Notes under the pieces: model-generated
Told to the model about the DNA's origin: nothing
Databases searched by the model: none
Seen by the model: only the letters and a program-made list of their open reading frames with translations
DNA from: Brachypodius melanocephalos
Taxonomy: Eukaryota > Chordata > Aves > Passeriformes > Pycnonotidae
Direction of reading: 5' to 3'
NCBI GenBank assembly: GCA_013398615.1
Contig: VZSR01000514.1
Location: forward strand, 8,179,316 to 8,243,315
DNA: 64,000 nt
Made by a program: the position numbers and the translations under genes
Shown: piece by piece, positions 63,076-64,000 of the stretch
Layout: each line of letters begins with the position of its first letter
Position numbering within the stretch: the stretch's first letter is position 1

Positions 63076-64000
63076 TGCAGTGCATGTGTAATGTAAGAGG
63101 TAAACATCCTGCTTAGCCATGGGGACACTCATCAAATCTTATCTCACTGGGGCTTAAGGTCAAAGGCAGAGAGAAGGTACCTGAACCTGATAAGGGCTTA
63201 AGTGTTACAGGAGAACTACTTATGCTCTGAAGAAGTCACCTCTATCACTTTCTTCTTGCTTCTAATCTGCTCTCAGATGCTGTGTCTGCTACTATCAAGC
63301 TATGATCTCTCTCTTTCTCCATGCCTGAGGAAGAGCATATTGACTACACTGGATAGGCAAGCCAGGGGAGAAAATGCTTGGTGTCCTCACAGACAACAGC
63401 AGCTCTGAATTTGCTCACTTCTTGTCTCTCTCAAATCTTTTCCAGTCTCCTTAGCCCATTAAAAGCCTTGGTGGAGGAAAGTGAAGAAATGAAATTAATT
63501 TGGCAGCCCAAACTCTTTATTCAACATAGTGCTACATTCAACAATTTGTACCTCCCTGGGTTAGACTAAGCCCTGCGAATTTCCATTTTCTTCTGGATAT
63601 AATATAACGGAGTTACCAGTTCTGCAGTTCAAAAACTTTCTAGTTAATTTGAACTTAATTGTCTTTAACAGTGTAAATATGTTTGCCATTTTTCTTCCAT
63701 CCTTTACAAAGGAAATGTCCTTGAAAATACCAAGAAGGTAGAAAAGGCAAATCTTGCTTTGCCCTGCTGTGAATCTGCTGCTCTGTTTATTGGTTCTTTA
63801 CCAACTCAAGATGTTCCAAGATAATCTGTAACTTCATTTGCAAGCATTTATTTGCAAGCATTTATTTCTCCTTCATTTAACAGCAAAGGAGGCTTCCCAC
63901 ATGTGATTTTAAAAGTGTTTACATTGAATGTATTGACTAATTTGATTAAGTAATTGATGTCACATAATTAATACCATTAAGAAAGGTTAATGATTTCTCG
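63076..64000. other. Intergenic, no gene recognised
   Basis: Only the 14-bp duplication near 63.84 kb stands out. No start of a neighbouring gene is seen before the right edge. Confidence 0.7.
63837..63864. repeat. 14-bp tandem duplication
   Basis: TTTGCAAGCATTTA is present twice head to tail. Each unit carries an octamer-like TTTGCAAG. Confidence 0.95.

Noticed and set aside
6600..64000. PRLHR, expected to the right by synteny
   Set aside because: No long open frame with seven membrane segments or GPCR motifs exists in the window; it must lie beyond the right edge.
1..64000. CRISPR arrays, bacterial operons, tRNA or rRNA genes, viral integrations
   Set aside because: No regular spaced repeats, no ribosome-binding-site-led gene trains and no recognisable structural RNA or viral gene were seen; the sequence is ordinary vertebrate nuclear DNA.

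Overview
This window is vertebrate nuclear DNA, almost certainly from a bird. It contains several truncated 3' ends of CR1 LINEs, the characteristic avian/reptilian retroelement, older L2-like and MIR/CORE-SINE fossils, generally low repeat density, and intron-split genes with GT-AG splicing and CpG-island promoters. I could not fix the species.

Region 1-6.6 kb holds the only protein-coding gene I can support: the 5' three-quarters of FAM204A (human C10orf84), on the minus strand. I rebuilt six exons by hand. Exon 1 (ending 6453) is noncoding and carries a TISU/YY1 element in a CpG island. Exon 2 (5911-5601) holds the start codon at 5834. Exons 3-6 lie at 4684-4594, 4065-4032, 3465-3363 and 1655-1566. 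Splice phases agree throughout and give 184 codons; the last part (about 50 residues in the human protein) must lie left of base 1. The promoter at about 6.46-6.6 kb has two CCAAT boxes, several GC boxes and a CRE-like half site.

Region 6.6-64 kb is noncoding as far as I can see. No open frame there looks like a gene. A CR1 fragment sits directly upstream of the FAM204A CpG island. Further right are degraded CR1 pieces (about 18.9, 36.7, 37.4 and 40.2 kb), an L2-type LINE C-terminal fossil (22.35-22.75 kb), a short reverse-transcriptase motif A relic (23.5 kb), MIR-like SINE relics (56.0, 60.9, 63.0 kb), a (CA)14 microsatellite (61.7 kb) and many short A/T runs. An orphan CpG island lies at 39.6-39.85 kb. 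Several AT-rich blocks keep CpGs and dense homeodomain/SOX/forkhead-like words and look like candidate conserved noncoding regulatory elements (best: 45.4-46.0 and 55.19-55.33 kb).

In human the order is RAB11FIP2 - FAM204A - PRLHR, with a large gene-poor interval on the promoter side of FAM204A. The layout here fits that interval, and PRLHR itself is not in the window. I found no evidence of a new multi-gene system. The points most worth testing are the orphan CpG island, the candidate enhancer blocks, and the TISU-driven upstream ORF of FAM204A.
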